A stretch of DNA of 64,000 nt, taken from Acidovorax sp. YS12 (GTDB taxonomy: Bacteria; Pseudomonadota; Gammaproteobacteria; Burkholderiales; Burkholderiaceae_C). The stretch is from positions 124,001 through 188,000 of the forward strand of contig CP053915.1 of assembly GCA_021496925.1 (NCBI GenBank). Direction: 5' to 3'. Positions within the stretch are counted from its first letter, which is position 1, and every line of letters starts with the position of its first letter. Positions 50,027 to 59,050 of the stretch are shown here, piece after piece. The position numbers and the translations under genes are program-made. Under the pieces are notes generated by a model that saw only the letters and a program-made list of their open reading frames with translations, had not been told where the DNA came from and ran no database searches.

Positions 50027-50910
50027 CAGGCGGACTTGGGTTTGCGCAGGGCGCCCATGCGCCAGTGCGCGCGGGTTTCGCTGGCCAGGGTGAGCATGTC
50101 TTCGAGGGCCTGGTCGTCGTCGGCCCGGATGGCGTGCTCGAAGGCCTGCAGCGCTTCCTGGAACAGGCGCGACTGCGCCAGCACCTCTTCGCGGTTGGCG
50201 CGCAGGATGTCGCGCCACATCTTCGGGTCGCTGGCGGCGATGCGCGTGAAATCGCGAAAGCCCGTGCCGGCCAGCGAGAGGACGTAGTCGCTGTTCTCCT
50301 GGCGGATCACGCTTTGCATCATGGCGAAGGCCAGCAGGTGCGGCAGGTGGCTCACGGCGGCGAAGGCCGCGTCGTGGGCCTCGGGGGCCATGCTGGTGAC
50401 GCGGCAGCCGAGCCGTGTCCACAGCTCCTCGGCGCAGCGCAGGTGGGCTGCGAGCGTGCGCTCGGTGGGCGTGAGGATGACCTGGCGCCCGGCGTACAGC
50501 TCGGGGTCGGCGTGTTCCACGCCCGAGACCTCGCGCCCCGCGATCGGGTGTGCGGGGACGAAGGAGCCGACCTGGTCGCGCAGCGCGCGGCGCGCGGCCT
50601 GCACCACGTCGGCCTTGGTCGAGCCCACGTCCATCACCAGCATCTGCGGCGTGACCAGGTGCTTGATGGATTTGAGCGTGGCTTCCGTCGCGGCGACGGG
50701 TACGGCCACCAGCACGATGTCGGCGCCGGCCACGGCCAGCAGGGCCGAGGGGGCTTCGACATCAATCACGCCCAGTTGGCGCGCGCGGTCGGTGGTCGAG
50801 GGGGATTTGCTGTAGCCGACCACGCGCTTGACGAGGCCGGCCTTCTTCATGGCCAGGGCGAACGAGCCGCCCATGAGGCCGCAGCCGATCAGTCCGAGTT
50901 GTTCAAACAT
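50026..50910 (-). CDS. tyrA: Prephenate dehydrogenase
   Basis: A 294-residue NAD-dependent enzyme of tyrosine synthesis. The N-terminal dinucleotide fold is LGLIGCGLMGGSFALAMKKA, with catalytic-site motifs VPAHPIAGREVSGVEHAD and AVSHLPHLLAFAMM. The length suits a monofunctional TyrA without chorismate mutase. It is between pheA (9 bp gap) and aroA-cmk (1-base overlap), an aromatic amino acid operon. Confidence 0.95.
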   Translation of the reverse strand: MFEQLGLIGCGLMGGSFALAMKKAGLVKRVVGYSKSPSTTDRARQLGVIDVEAPSALLAVAGADIVLVAVPVAATEATLKSIKHLVTPQMLVMDVGSTKADVVQAARRALRDQVGSFVPAHPIAGREVSGVEHADPELYAGRQVILTPTERTLAAHLRCAEELWTRLGCRVTSMAPEAHDAAFAAVSHLPHLLAFAMMQSVIRQENSDYVLSLAGTGFRDFTRIAASDPKMWRDILRANREEVLAQSRLFQEALQAFEHAIRADDDQALEDMLTLASETRAHWRMGALRKPKSA

Positions 50911-50919
50911 GGCCGCTCC

Positions 50920-52017
50920 TCAGGCCGAAACCGGGTAGGTGCCCAGCACCTTGTAGAAGGCGCACAGCTGCTGCAGCTCTTCCAGCGCGGCGTGCACGTG
51001 CGGCTGGGCCGGATGGCCCTCGATGTCGATGTAGAAGTAGTACTCCCACTGGCCGGTGCGCGCGGGGCGCGACTCGAAGCGCGTCATCGACACGCCGTGC
51101 CTCTTCAGCGGCACCAGCAGGTCGTGCACGGCGCCGGGGCGGTTGGGCACGGAGATGATGAGGCTGGTGCAGTCCTTGCCCGAAGGCGCGGCCGTGGCCA
51201 GGGTGTGCGGCAGGCAGATGACGGCGAAGCGCGTGCGGTTGTAGGCGTCGTCCTGGATGGCGTGGGCCACCACGTGCAGGCCGTACTGCTGCGCCGCGCG
51301 CTCGCTGGAGATGCCGGCCCAGGCCGGATTCGTGGCTGCCAGGCGCGCGCCCTCGGCGTTGCTGGAGACCGGGCGGCGCTCGGCGTGCGGCAGGTGCTTG
51401 GACAGCCAGCCCTGGCACTGCGCCAGCGCCTGCGGGTGGGCCAGCACGGCCTCGATGCCTGTGGCCGAGTTGCTGCTGCGCAGCAGGTTGTGGCGCACCA
51501 GCAGGCTGACCTCGCCCACCACGTGGCAGGGGGTGTGCAGGAACATGTCGAGCGAGCGCGTGACCACGCCCTCGTTCGAGTTTTCGACGCCCACCACGCC
51601 GTACTGCGCGCTGCCGGCGGCCGTGGCGTGGAACACTTCGTCGAAGCTGTTGCAGTACATCAGGTCGGCGGCACCGCCGAAGTATTCGATGGCGGCCTGT
51701 TCGCAGAACGTGCCCTCGGGCCCGAGCACGGCCACGCGCTGGGGCGATTCGAGCGCCAGGCAGGCGGACATGATCTCGCGCCAGATGGCGGCAACGTGCG
51801 CGCCCTTGAGCGGCCCGGGGTTGGCGTGGGTGATCTTTTCGATCACCTGGGCCACGCGGTCGGGGCGGAAAAAAGGCGTTCCTTCGCGCTTCTTGACCTC
51901 GCCCACGCGCTCGGCCACGAGGGCGCGCTGGTTGAGTAGGGTGAGCAGTTGCTGGTCGATGTTGTCGATCTGCACGCGCAGGCTGGCCAGATCGGGGGAG
52001 GCAAGGGGGGTGTTCAT
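50920..52017 (-). CDS. pheA: Chorismate mutase / prephenate dehydratase (P-protein)
   Basis: A 365-residue bifunctional enzyme of phenylalanine synthesis. Residues about 10-95 are an AroQ-type chorismate mutase (LASLRVQIDNIDQQLLTLLN; QRALVAERVGEVKKREG). Residues about 95-275 are prephenate dehydratase (VAVLGPEGTFCEQAAIEYFG; DDAYNRTRFAVI). Residues about 285-360 form an ACT domain for feedback by phenylalanine, with the ESRPARTGQWEYYFYIDIEG motif. It starts 9 bp after the serC stop. Confidence 0.96.
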   Translation of the reverse strand: MNTPLASPDLASLRVQIDNIDQQLLTLLNQRALVAERVGEVKKREGTPFFRPDRVAQVIEKITHANPGPLKGAHVAAIWREIMSACLALESPQRVAVLGPEGTFCEQAAIEYFGGAADLMYCNSFDEVFHATAAGSAQYGVVGVENSNEGVVTRSLDMFLHTPCHVVGEVSLLVRHNLLRSSNSATGIEAVLAHPQALAQCQGWLSKHLPHAERRPVSSNAEGARLAATNPAWAGISSERAAQQYGLHVVAHAIQDDAYNRTRFAVICLPHTLATAAPSGKDCTSLIISVPNRPGAVHDLLVPLKRHGVSMTRFESRPARTGQWEYYFYIDIEGHPAQPHVHAALEELQQLCAFYKVLGTYPVSA

Positions 52018-52026
52018 TCCGGGGCT

Positions 52027-53136
52027 TCAGGCGTGGAGGCGTTCAAAGTCTTGGAGGTAGTCCACCAGGGCCTGTACGCCTGCGATCGGCATGGCGTTAT
52101 AGAGGCTGGCACGCATGCCGCCCACGGACTTATGGCCCTTGAGCTGCAGCAGGCCGCGTTCTTTGGCGCCCTGCAGGAAGGCGTCGTTGCGCGATTCGTC
52201 CTGCAGGAAGAACGGGACGTTCATGCGCGAGCGGCAGTGGGGTGCGACCTTGTTCACGTAGAACGGCGAACGGTCGATGAAGTCGTACAGCAGCTGGGCC
52301 TTGGCGATGTTGCGTGCCTGCATCGCCGCCACGCCGGTGAGCGCGCCTTCGCGTTGGCGCTTGAGCCACTGGAAGGTCAGGCCGGCCATGTAGATGCCCC
52401 AGGTGGGCGGGGTGTTGTACATGGATTGGTTCTCGGCGACGACACGGTAGTCGAACGCACTCGGGCAGATAGGCAGGGCGTGGCCCAGCAGGTCTTCGCG
52501 CACGATGACCAGCGTCAGCCCGGCTGGGCCGATGTTTTTCTGCGCGCCACCGAAGGCCAGGCCCACGCGCTCCCATTGAACCGGGCGGGAGGCCACGTGC
52601 GAAGAGAAGTCGATGACCAGCGGCGCATCGCAGCCCAGTGCTTTCAGGTCGGGCAGCTCATGGAACTCGACACCGTGGATGGTTTCGTTGCTGCACAGGT
52701 GCACATAGCTGGCCCCGCGGCTGAGCTGCCACGACGCAGGGGTGGGCAGGGTGGTGAAGCCGTCCGCCTCGTTGGATGCGGCGGTGTGCACTTCGGCAGC
52801 GTACTTTTGCGCTTCCTTGCGCGACTTCTGGCTCCAGGAACCGGTGACGACGAAATCCACGGTGGCTGCGCGCGACAGGTTCAGCGGCACGATGGCGTTC
52901 TCGGCGAGGCCGCCGCCTTGCATGAACAGGATTTTGAACTCGGCGGGCACGGCCAGCAGCTCGCGCAGGTCGGCCTCAGCCTGTTCGCAGATGGAGACGA
53001 ACTCCTTACCGCGATGGCTCATCTCCATCACGCCCATGCCGCTGCCGTGCCAGTCGAGCATTTCGGCGGCAGCCTGCTGCAGCACTTCTTCAGGGATGGC
53101 CGCAGGGCCGGCGGAAAAGTTGTACGGGCGTTTCAT
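52027..53136 (-). CDS. serC: Phosphoserine aminotransferase
   Basis: A 369-residue class V PLP enzyme that makes 3-phosphoserine (and 4-phosphohydroxythreonine for vitamin B6). It begins with MKRPYNFSAGPAAIPEEVLQ. The PLP lysine lies in GLAFGGAQKNIGPAGLTLVI, and the C-terminal GGMRASLYNAMPIAGVQALV is typical. No Shine-Dalgarno is obvious before the ATG at 53136; a dispersed palindrome lies just upstream. It opens the serC-pheA-tyrA-aroA/cmk series. Confidence 0.96.
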   Translation of the reverse strand: MKRPYNFSAGPAAIPEEVLQQAAAEMLDWHGSGMGVMEMSHRGKEFVSICEQAEADLRELLAVPAEFKILFMQGGGLAENAIVPLNLSRAATVDFVVTGSWSQKSRKEAQKYAAEVHTAASNEADGFTTLPTPASWQLSRGASYVHLCSNETIHGVEFHELPDLKALGCDAPLVIDFSSHVASRPVQWERVGLAFGGAQKNIGPAGLTLVIVREDLLGHALPICPSAFDYRVVAENQSMYNTPPTWGIYMAGLTFQWLKRQREGALTGVAAMQARNIAKAQLLYDFIDRSPFYVNKVAPHCRSRMNVPFFLQDESRNDAFLQGAKERGLLQLKGHKSVGGMRASLYNAMPIAGVQALVDYLQDFERLHA

Positions 53137-53144
53137 GGTTTTTT

Positions 53145-53203
53145 GAATCAAATCGGGCTCCAGGCCTTGCTGGGTGCGCGCTGGTAGCTCTGCTTTTGAT
53201 AGT
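53145..53203. repeat. Dispersed palindrome, copy 10 (between gyrA and serC)
   Basis: AATCAAATCGGGCTCCAGG, CCTTGCTGGGTGCGCGCTGG, TAGCTCTGCTTTTGATAG. It fills most of the 105-bp gap between the gyrA stop and the serC start. Confidence 0.75.
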
Positions 53204-53241
53204 GGGCGCGCGTCCGCCAGGGGCGGGCGCGCGCGGGGCGG

Positions 53242-55884
53242 TCAGGAATGGGGCGCGGGGTCGCCGGGCGGCGCGGCCTCATCGGCAGCGTCGCTCTCGT
53301 TGGCGTCGTTCTCCACGATGCGCTGCAGGCCGCTGAGCTTGGCGCCTTCGTCGAGCGCGATCAGCGTCACGCCCTGCGTGGCACGGCCCAGTTCGCGGAT
53401 CTCGGCCACGCGCGTGCGCACCAGCACGCCGGTGTCGGTGATGAGCATGATCTCGTCGTCGGCATGCACCAGCGTGGCGGCCACGACCTTGCCGTTGCGC
53501 TCGCTCTGCTGGATGGCGATCATGCCCTTGGTGCCGCGGCCGTGGCGCGTGTACTCGACGATGCTGGTGCGCTTGCCGTAGCCGTTCTCGGTGGCGGTCA
53601 GGACGCTTTGCGATTCATCCTCGGCCACCAGCATGGCGATCACGCTCTGGCCGTCCTCCAGCATCATGCCGCGCACGCCGCGCGCCTGGCGGCCGAGCGG
53701 GCGCACGTCGTTCTCGTCGAAGCGCACGGCCTTGCCGCCGTCGGAGAACAGCATCACGTCGTGCTGGCCGTCGGTTAGCGCGGCGCCGATGAGGTAGTCG
53801 CCGTCATCGAGGTTGACGGCGATGATGCCGGCCTTGCGCGGGTTGGAGAACTCGTCGAGCGCCGTCTTCTTCACGGTGCCCATGCTGGTCGCCATGAACA
53901 CGTAGCGGTCTTGGGGGAAGCTGCGCATGTCACCGGTCAGCGGCAACACCACGTTGATCTTCTCGCCGTCCTGCAGCGGGAACATGTTGACGATGGGCCG
54001 CCCGCGCGAGCCGCGCGAACCGGCGGGCACCTCCCACACCTTGAGCCAGTACAGGCGGCCCCGGTTGGAGAAGCACAGGATGTAGTCGTGCGTGTTGGCG
54101 ATGAAGAGCTGGTCGATCCAGTCGTCTTCCTTGGTCGCCGTGGCCTGCTTGCCGCGCCCGCCGCGCTTTTGCGCGCGGTATTCGGACAGGGGCTGGCTCT
54201 TGATGTAGCCGGTGTGCGATAGCGTCACCACCATGTCGGTGGGGGTGATGAGGTCTTCGGTGGAGAGGTCTTGCGCGCTGTGCTCGATTTCGCTGCGGCG
54301 CGCGCCCAGCTTGGTCTGGCCGAACTCCTGGCGCACGGCGGTGAGTTCTTCGCCAATGATGGTGGAGACGCGTTCGGGCTTGGCCAGGATGTCTAGCAGG
54401 TCTTCGATGTGGGCCATGACCTCCTTGTACTCGGCCACGATCTTGTCCTGCTCCAGGCCCGTCAGGCGCTGCAGGCGCATTTGCAGGATTTCCTGCGCCT
54501 GGGTGTCGGACAGACGGTACAGCCCGTCGCTCTGCATGCCGAATGCGCGCTCCAGGCCCTCGGGGCGGTAGTCATCGGCGTTCACCACGCCGCCGTCAGC
54601 GCGCGTGCGGGTGAGCATCTCGTGCACCAGCTGGCTGTCCCAAGCGCGCGTCATCAGTTCGGCCTTGGCCACGGGCGGCGTGGGCGATTCGCGGATGATG
54701 CGGATGAAATCGTCGATGTTGGCCAGCGCCACTGCCAGGCCTTCCAGCACGTGGCCGCGCTCGCGTGCCTTGCGCAGCTCGAACACGGTGCGCCGCGTCA
54801 CCACCTCACGGCGGTGCTGCAGGAACACGGCGATCAATTCCTTCAGGTTGCACAGCTTGGGCTGGCCATCGACCAGCGCCACCATGTTCATGCCGAAGGT
54901 GTCCTGCAGCTGCGTTTGCTTGTACAGGTTGTTCAGCACCACCTCGGGCACTTCGCCGCGCTTGAGTTCGATCACCAGGCGCATGCCGGACTTGTCCGAC
55001 TCGTCCTGGATGTGGCTGATGCCTTCGAGTTTCTTCTCGTGTACCAACTCGGCCATGCGCTCCTGCAGCGTCTTCTTGTTCACCTGGTAGGGCAGCTCAT
55101 CCACGATGATGGCTTGGCGCTGGCCTTTGTCGATGTCCTCGAAGTGCACTTTCGCTCGCATCACCACCTTGCCGCGTCCCGTGCGGTAGCCATCTTTCAC
55201 GCCGTTGATGCCGTAAATGATGCCCGCCGTGGGGAAATCGGGCGCCGGGATAATTTCCATCAACTCGTCGATCGACGCTTCGGGGTGGCGCAGCATGTGC
55301 AAGCAGGCGTCTACCACTTCGTTGAGGTTGTGCGGCGGGATATTGGTTGCCATGCCCACGGCAATGCCTGCCGAGCCGTTGACCAACAGGTTGGGCAGCC
55401 GCGTGGGCAGCACCAGTGGTTCCTTTTCACTGCCGTCGTAGTTGGGGCCGAAATCGACGGTCTCCTTGTCGATGTCAGCCAGCATTTCATGGGCAATTTT
55501 CGACAGGCGGATTTCCGTGTAGCGCATGGCGGCAGCGTTGTCGCCATCGACGGAGCCGAAGTTGCCCTGGCCATCGACCAGCATGTGGCGCAGCGAGAAA
55601 TCCTGGGCCATGCGCACGATGGTGTCGTACACCGCGATGTCGCCGTGCGGGTGGTATTTACCGATGACATCGCCGACGATACGCGCCGATTTCTTGTAAG
55701 GGCGGTTCCAGTCGTTGTTCAGCTCGTGCATGGCGTACAGCACACGCCGGTGCACGGGCTTGAGGCCATCGCGCGCGTCGGGTAGCGCACGGCCCACGAT
55801 CACGCTCATGGCGTAATCGAGATAGCTGCGGCGCATCTCCTCTTCGAGGCTGATGGGCAGGGTTTCTTTGGCAAACTGGGTCAT
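53242..55884 (-). CDS. gyrA: DNA gyrase subunit A
   Basis: An 880-residue type II topoisomerase subunit: N-terminal winged-helix/tower cleavage core with catalytic Tyr122 (AAAMRYTEIRLSK), a coiled-coil region and a C-terminal beta-pinwheel with the GyrA box QKRGGRGKQA. In the quinolone-resistance region the sequence is KYHPHGDIAVYDTIVRMAQ: residue 83 is isoleucine (codon ATC at 55636-55638), where susceptible enterobacteria have serine, while Asp87 is kept. The 241-bp region upstream is shared with the divergent ompA-like gene. Confidence 0.98.
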   Translation of the reverse strand: MTQFAKETLPISLEEEMRRSYLDYAMSVIVGRALPDARDGLKPVHRRVLYAMHELNNDWNRPYKKSARIVGDVIGKYHPHGDIAVYDTIVRMAQDFSLRHMLVDGQGNFGSVDGDNAAAMRYTEIRLSKIAHEMLADIDKETVDFGPNYDGSEKEPLVLPTRLPNLLVNGSAGIAVGMATNIPPHNLNEVVDACLHMLRHPEASIDELMEIIPAPDFPTAGIIYGINGVKDGYRTGRGKVVMRAKVHFEDIDKGQRQAIIVDELPYQVNKKTLQERMAELVHEKKLEGISHIQDESDKSGMRLVIELKRGEVPEVVLNNLYKQTQLQDTFGMNMVALVDGQPKLCNLKELIAVFLQHRREVVTRRTVFELRKARERGHVLEGLAVALANIDDFIRIIRESPTPPVAKAELMTRAWDSQLVHEMLTRTRADGGVVNADDYRPEGLERAFGMQSDGLYRLSDTQAQEILQMRLQRLTGLEQDKIVAEYKEVMAHIEDLLDILAKPERVSTIIGEELTAVRQEFGQTKLGARRSEIEHSAQDLSTEDLITPTDMVVTLSHTGYIKSQPLSEYRAQKRGGRGKQATATKEDDWIDQLFIANTHDYILCFSNRGRLYWLKVWEVPAGSRGSRGRPIVNMFPLQDGEKINVVLPLTGDMRSFPQDRYVFMATSMGTVKKTALDEFSNPRKAGIIAVNLDDGDYLIGAALTDGQHDVMLFSDGGKAVRFDENDVRPLGRQARGVRGMMLEDGQSVIAMLVAEDESQSVLTATENGYGKRTSIVEYTRHGRGTKGMIAIQQSERNGKVVAATLVHADDEIMLITDTGVLVRTRVAEIRELGRATQGVTLIALDEGAKLSGLQRIVENDANESDAADEAAPPGDPAPHS

Positions 55885-56125
55885 GAAAGACGGTGCAATC
55901 GACGCGGGTAAAAGGCCATTTTAGAGGGAAGCGCATGTGGCGACTGCGCAACATATGGCGCCGAATGCGCTTTTGTCTTACGTGGCGCGCCTGGAGTGGT
56001 CACGTTTTCCGCTGTTACGTATGGCACAATCGTTTCAGCGTTTTTGGTGATGGTCACTGACAACGTCCCCCAACGTTACTCAATTTCGCAGCGCGGCTGC
56101 GGCTTTTTTCCCCAAGAGGAGAACC

Positions 56126-56764
56126 ATGAAGAAACTCAACAAAGTGGCGATGTTGTTTGCCTCCGCCGTGATCGCAACCGCTGCTGGCGCTCAAACCGTC
56201 GACAACTGGAAGAACGGCTCTGGCGAGCTGGTCTGGAAGAACGGCACCAACGAACTGTGCTGGCGCGATGCCAACTGGACGCCCGCCACGGCAGCCGAAG
56301 GCTGCGACGGCGCGCTGGTCAAGGCTGCTGAGGCGCCGGCTCCGGTTGCTCAGCCTGCTCCCACGGCCAAGCCTGCTCCTGCTCCGGCACCCGCTCCGGT
56401 GGCTTCTTCCAAGGTGACCTACGCCGCTGACGCCTTCTTCGACTTCGACAAGGCTGTGCTGAAGCCCGAAGGCAAGGCCAAGCTGGATGATCTGGTCTCC
56501 AAGGTCAAGGACATCAACCTGGAAGTCATCATTGCCGTGGGTCACACCGACTCCATCGGCAGCGATGCCTACAACCAGAAGCTGTCGGTGCGCCGCGCCG
56601 AAGCTGTGAAGGCTTACCTGGTGTCCAAGGGCATCGAGAAGAACCGTGTGTACACCGAAGGCAAGGGCAAGAAGCAGCCCGTGGCCGACAACAAGACCAA
56701 GGAAGGCCGCGCCAAGAACCGTCGCGTGGAAATCGAAGTGGTCGGTACCCGCGCCGCCAAGTAA
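56126..56764 (+). CDS. ompA: OmpA-family outer-membrane protein
   Basis: A 212-residue protein: signal peptide (MLFASAVIATAAGA), a short Trp-rich segment with two cysteines (ELCWRDANWTPATAAEGCDG), an Ala/Pro hinge (about residues 70-93), then the OmpA peptidoglycan-binding domain (FFDFDKAVLKPEGKAKLDDL; VGHTDSIGSDAYNQKLSVRR; KNRRVEIEV) with the usual Asp and Arg. It has no eight-stranded barrel, so it is a small periplasmic-facing anchor rather than a classical OmpA porin. AGAGGAG precedes the ATG, and the gene ends with a strong terminator. Confidence 0.92.
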   Translation: MKKLNKVAMLFASAVIATAAGAQTVDNWKNGSGELVWKNGTNELCWRDANWTPATAAEGCDGALVKAAEAPAPVAQPAPTAKPAPAPAPAPVASSKVTYAADAFFDFDKAVLKPEGKAKLDDLVSKVKDINLEVIIAVGHTDSIGSDAYNQKLSVRRAEAVKAYLVSKGIEKNRVYTEGKGKKQPVADNKTKEGRAKNRRVEIEVVGTRAAK

Positions 56765-56778
56765 TCTTCCCGATTACG

Positions 56779-56808
56779 AAAAAAGCCCCGGTGACGGGGC
56801 TTTTTTTA
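56779..56808 (+). terminator. Rho-independent terminator after the ompA-like gene
   Basis: The stem AAAAAAGCCCCG / CGGGGCTTTTTT with GTGA loop is followed by T-rich sequence. It lies 15 bp after the stop codon. Confidence 0.95.
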
Positions 56809-56870
56809 TTTATGCCTGCATGGCAGGGCGTGCGTTTTTGAATGAATGGCTTGGATAGGAAGGAACAACA

Positions 56871-57962
56871 ATGATGGAGATGACGGGCGATGTGATCGCC
56901 GAAGTGCGTGGACAGGTGGGCTGCATTACCCTGAACCGGCCCAAGGCGTTGAATGCCCTGTCGCTGGGCATGGTGCGCGATTTGATGGCGACGCTGCTGG
57001 CCTGGCGGAACGATCCCCGGGTGCTGGCCGTGGCGATTCGCGGCAGCAACAAGGAAGGGCCTTTCGGCGCATTTTGCGCGGGGGGGGATATCCGCTTTCT
57101 GCACCAGGCGGGCAGCCAGGGCAACCCGCAGATCGAGGATTTTTTCACCGAGGAATACGCGCTCAACCACCTGATCCACCAATACGGCAAGCCTTACATC
57201 GCCTTCATGGACGGCATTGTCATGGGTGGCGGCATGGGCATTTCCCAGGGGGGCAGTGTGCGTGTCGTGACCGAACGCACCAAGATGGCCATGCCGGAGA
57301 CGGCTATCGGCCTGTTCCCTGATGTCGGTGGCGGCTATTTCCTCTCGCGCTGCCCGGGCCATGTGGGTGAGTGGCTGGCACTCACGGGCGAGACGATCGG
57401 TGCGGGCGATGCCGTGGCTTTCGGCCTGGCCGATGGCTGCATGCCTTCGGGCGAGCAGGCCGCGCTGTGGGAGCAATTGGGCAGCCAGAACTTTGCCGAC
57501 GGCAAGGCCGTGGAGCACCTGGTTGCTTCCAAGTTCATAGCTGCTGACGCACAGCACACAAGTGCTAGAGCCGAAATTGACCAATATTTTGGTGCGGCCA
57601 GCGTGGCGGACATCGTGGCGGCGCTCGAAGCCTCCAGCAGTGCCTGGGCGCAAGCGGCTGCCGTGACCCTGCGCAAGCGCTCGCCGCTGATGCTGTACGT
57701 GGTGCTGGAGCAGATCCGCCGCGCGCGCGGCATCGGCTTGGCCGCCGACCTGCGCATGGAGCGCGACATGGTGCGCCACTGCTTCCACCTGCGCCCAGGC
57801 CAGAGCGAAACCCTGGAAGGGATACGCGCGCTGGCGGTGGACAAGGACCACAGCCCGAAGTGGCAGCCGGCACGGATCGAGGACGTGACGCCTGCCATGT
57901 GGCAGCCTTTCTTCGACAGCCCCTGGCCGGCCCACGCGCACCCCCTGGCGGACCTGGCGTGA
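56871..57962 (+). CDS. Enoyl-CoA hydratase/isomerase family protein (HIBCH-like)
   Basis: A 363-residue crotonase-fold enzyme. The oxyanion-hole segments GAFCAGGDIRFLHQAGSQ and GGGMGISQGGSVRVVTERTK and the PETAIGLFPDVGGGYFLSR motif match 3-hydroxyisobutyryl-CoA hydrolase-like proteins, which act in valine catabolism, better than plain hydratases; the length (about 360) also fits. A dispersed palindrome is translated in the C-terminal half (VASKFIAADAQHTSARAEID). AGGAAGGAAC precedes the ATG. It overlaps the thioesterase start (TGATG). Confidence 0.88.
   Translation: MMEMTGDVIAEVRGQVGCITLNRPKALNALSLGMVRDLMATLLAWRNDPRVLAVAIRGSNKEGPFGAFCAGGDIRFLHQAGSQGNPQIEDFFTEEYALNHLIHQYGKPYIAFMDGIVMGGGMGISQGGSVRVVTERTKMAMPETAIGLFPDVGGGYFLSRCPGHVGEWLALTGETIGAGDAVAFGLADGCMPSGEQAALWEQLGSQNFADGKAVEHLVASKFIAADAQHTSARAEIDQYFGAASVADIVAALEASSSAWAQAAAVTLRKRSPLMLYVVLEQIRRARGIGLAADLRMERDMVRHCFHLRPGQSETLEGIRALAVDKDHSPKWQPARIEDVTPAMWQPFFDSPWPAHAHPLADLA
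57535..57590. repeat. Dispersed palindrome, copy 11 (inside the HIBCH-like gene)
   Basis: TTCATAGCTGCTGACGCACA, GCACACAAGTGCTAGAGCC, GAAATTGACC. It is in frame and supplies about 17 residues to the protein; the block order matches the intergenic copies although the central part is diverged. Confidence 0.7.
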
Positions 57963-58435
57963 TGCTCGTGCCCGGCGGTGCGGCGGACCTGCCGTGGGAC
58001 TATCCCCTGCCGTTCGTCGTGCCGGTGGTGCCCGAGGCCACCGACATCGACGGGCTGCGGCACACCAACAACGCGATCTACGTGAACTGGTGCGAGATGG
58101 CCGGCTGGGCGCACTCCGAGGCACTTGGGCTCTCAGTGGCGGACTATCAGCGGCTCAACCGTGCGATGGTCATTCGCAAGGCGGAGTACGAATACCTGCT
58201 GCCCTCGCTGCTGGGCCAGCAACTGGCCCTGGGAACCTGGATCACGGCCAGCGATGGCAAGCTCACGATGGAGCGGCGCTTCCAGTTGATCCGTGTGGCG
58301 GACCGTGTCGTCATCCTGCGGGGGCGCTGGGAGCTGGTGTGCGTGGAACTCGACAGCGGCAGGCCGCGTCGCCTGCCCGAGGTGTTTGCCGCCGTGTATC
58401 TGCCGGTGCTGGTGGCCGCCGCTCCCAAGGAGTGA
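57962..58435 (+). CDS. Acyl-CoA thioesterase, hotdog fold (4HBT-like)
   Basis: A 157-residue protein with the thioesterase motif TDIDGLRHTNNAIYVNWCEM, in which the Asp/His region forms the active site. It is translationally coupled to the HIBCH-like gene (shared base A at 57962). It probably hydrolyses an acyl-CoA from the same catabolic route (inference). Confidence 0.85.
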   Translation: MLVPGGAADLPWDYPLPFVVPVVPEATDIDGLRHTNNAIYVNWCEMAGWAHSEALGLSVADYQRLNRAMVIRKAEYEYLLPSLLGQQLALGTWITASDGKLTMERRFQLIRVADRVVILRGRWELVCVELDSGRPRRLPEVFAAVYLPVLVAAAPKE

Positions 58436-58448
58436 CCGAGCCGCGCCG

Positions 58449-58922
58449 TCAGCGGTGGCGGCTCTTCATGGCGCGCTCCACCTCGCGCTTGCCCTCGCGG
58501 TCCTTGATGGTGTCGCGCTTGTCGTGCTCGGCCTTGCCCTTGGCCAGCGCGATCTCGCATTTCACGCGGCCATCCTTCCAGTGCAGGTTCAGCGGCACCA
58601 GGGTGTAGCCCTTCTGTTCCACCTTGCCGATGAGGCGGCGGATTTCCTCCTTGTGCAGCAGCAGCTTCTTGATGCGCGCGGCGTCCGGGCTGACGTGGGT
58701 GGAGGCGGTCTTGAGTGGGTTGATCTGGCAGCCAATCAGGAACAGCTCGCCCTCCTTGATGATCACATAGCCGTCGGTGAGCTGTACCTTGCCTTCACGC
58801 AGCGCCTTCACCTCCCAGCCGTGCAGCACCATGCCGGCCTCGTGGCGTTCTTCGAAGAAATAGTTGTAGGCCGCTTTCTTGTTGTCGGCGATGCGGGAAG
58901 AGGTATCGGGTTTCTTGGCCAT
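58449..58922 (-). CDS. smpB: SsrA-binding protein
   Basis: A 157-residue RNA-binding protein that delivers tmRNA to stalled ribosomes. The beta-barrel has NKKAAYNYFFEERHEAGMVL, the loop GWEVKALREGKVQL, and the C-terminal basic tail (KDREGKREVERAMKSRHR) needed for ribosome function. The ssrA gene is not in the window. It is convergent with the thioesterase. Confidence 0.97.
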   Translation of the reverse strand: MAKKPDTSSRIADNKKAAYNYFFEERHEAGMVLHGWEVKALREGKVQLTDGYVIIKEGELFLIGCQINPLKTASTHVSPDAARIKKLLLHKEEIRRLIGKVEQKGYTLVPLNLHWKDGRVKCEIALAKGKAEHDKRDTIKDREGKREVERAMKSRHR

Positions 58923-59050
58923 GGAACAGGGTGTCTCGTGGCGCCGTCAAATGGTGGAAAAAGGCTTTCCTACAATCGGCACCTGGTCCCCGATTCTAGA
59001 TTCGCACGCCGTGCCGTCCTGCTGCATGGGGTTGCGTTGCCGATACCTTC

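Noticed and set aside
45731..50287. Open frame of about 1500 codons on the plus strand opposite ihfB, rpsA and aroA-cmk
   Set aside because: It spans several real genes in antisense and its translation has no recognisable motif; an artefact of third-position GC bias.
56340..56400. Ala-Pro repeat region in the OmpA-like gene as a possible variable repeat
   Set aside because: It is an ordinary flexible hinge of this protein family; the DNA repeat units are not identical enough to suggest slippage.
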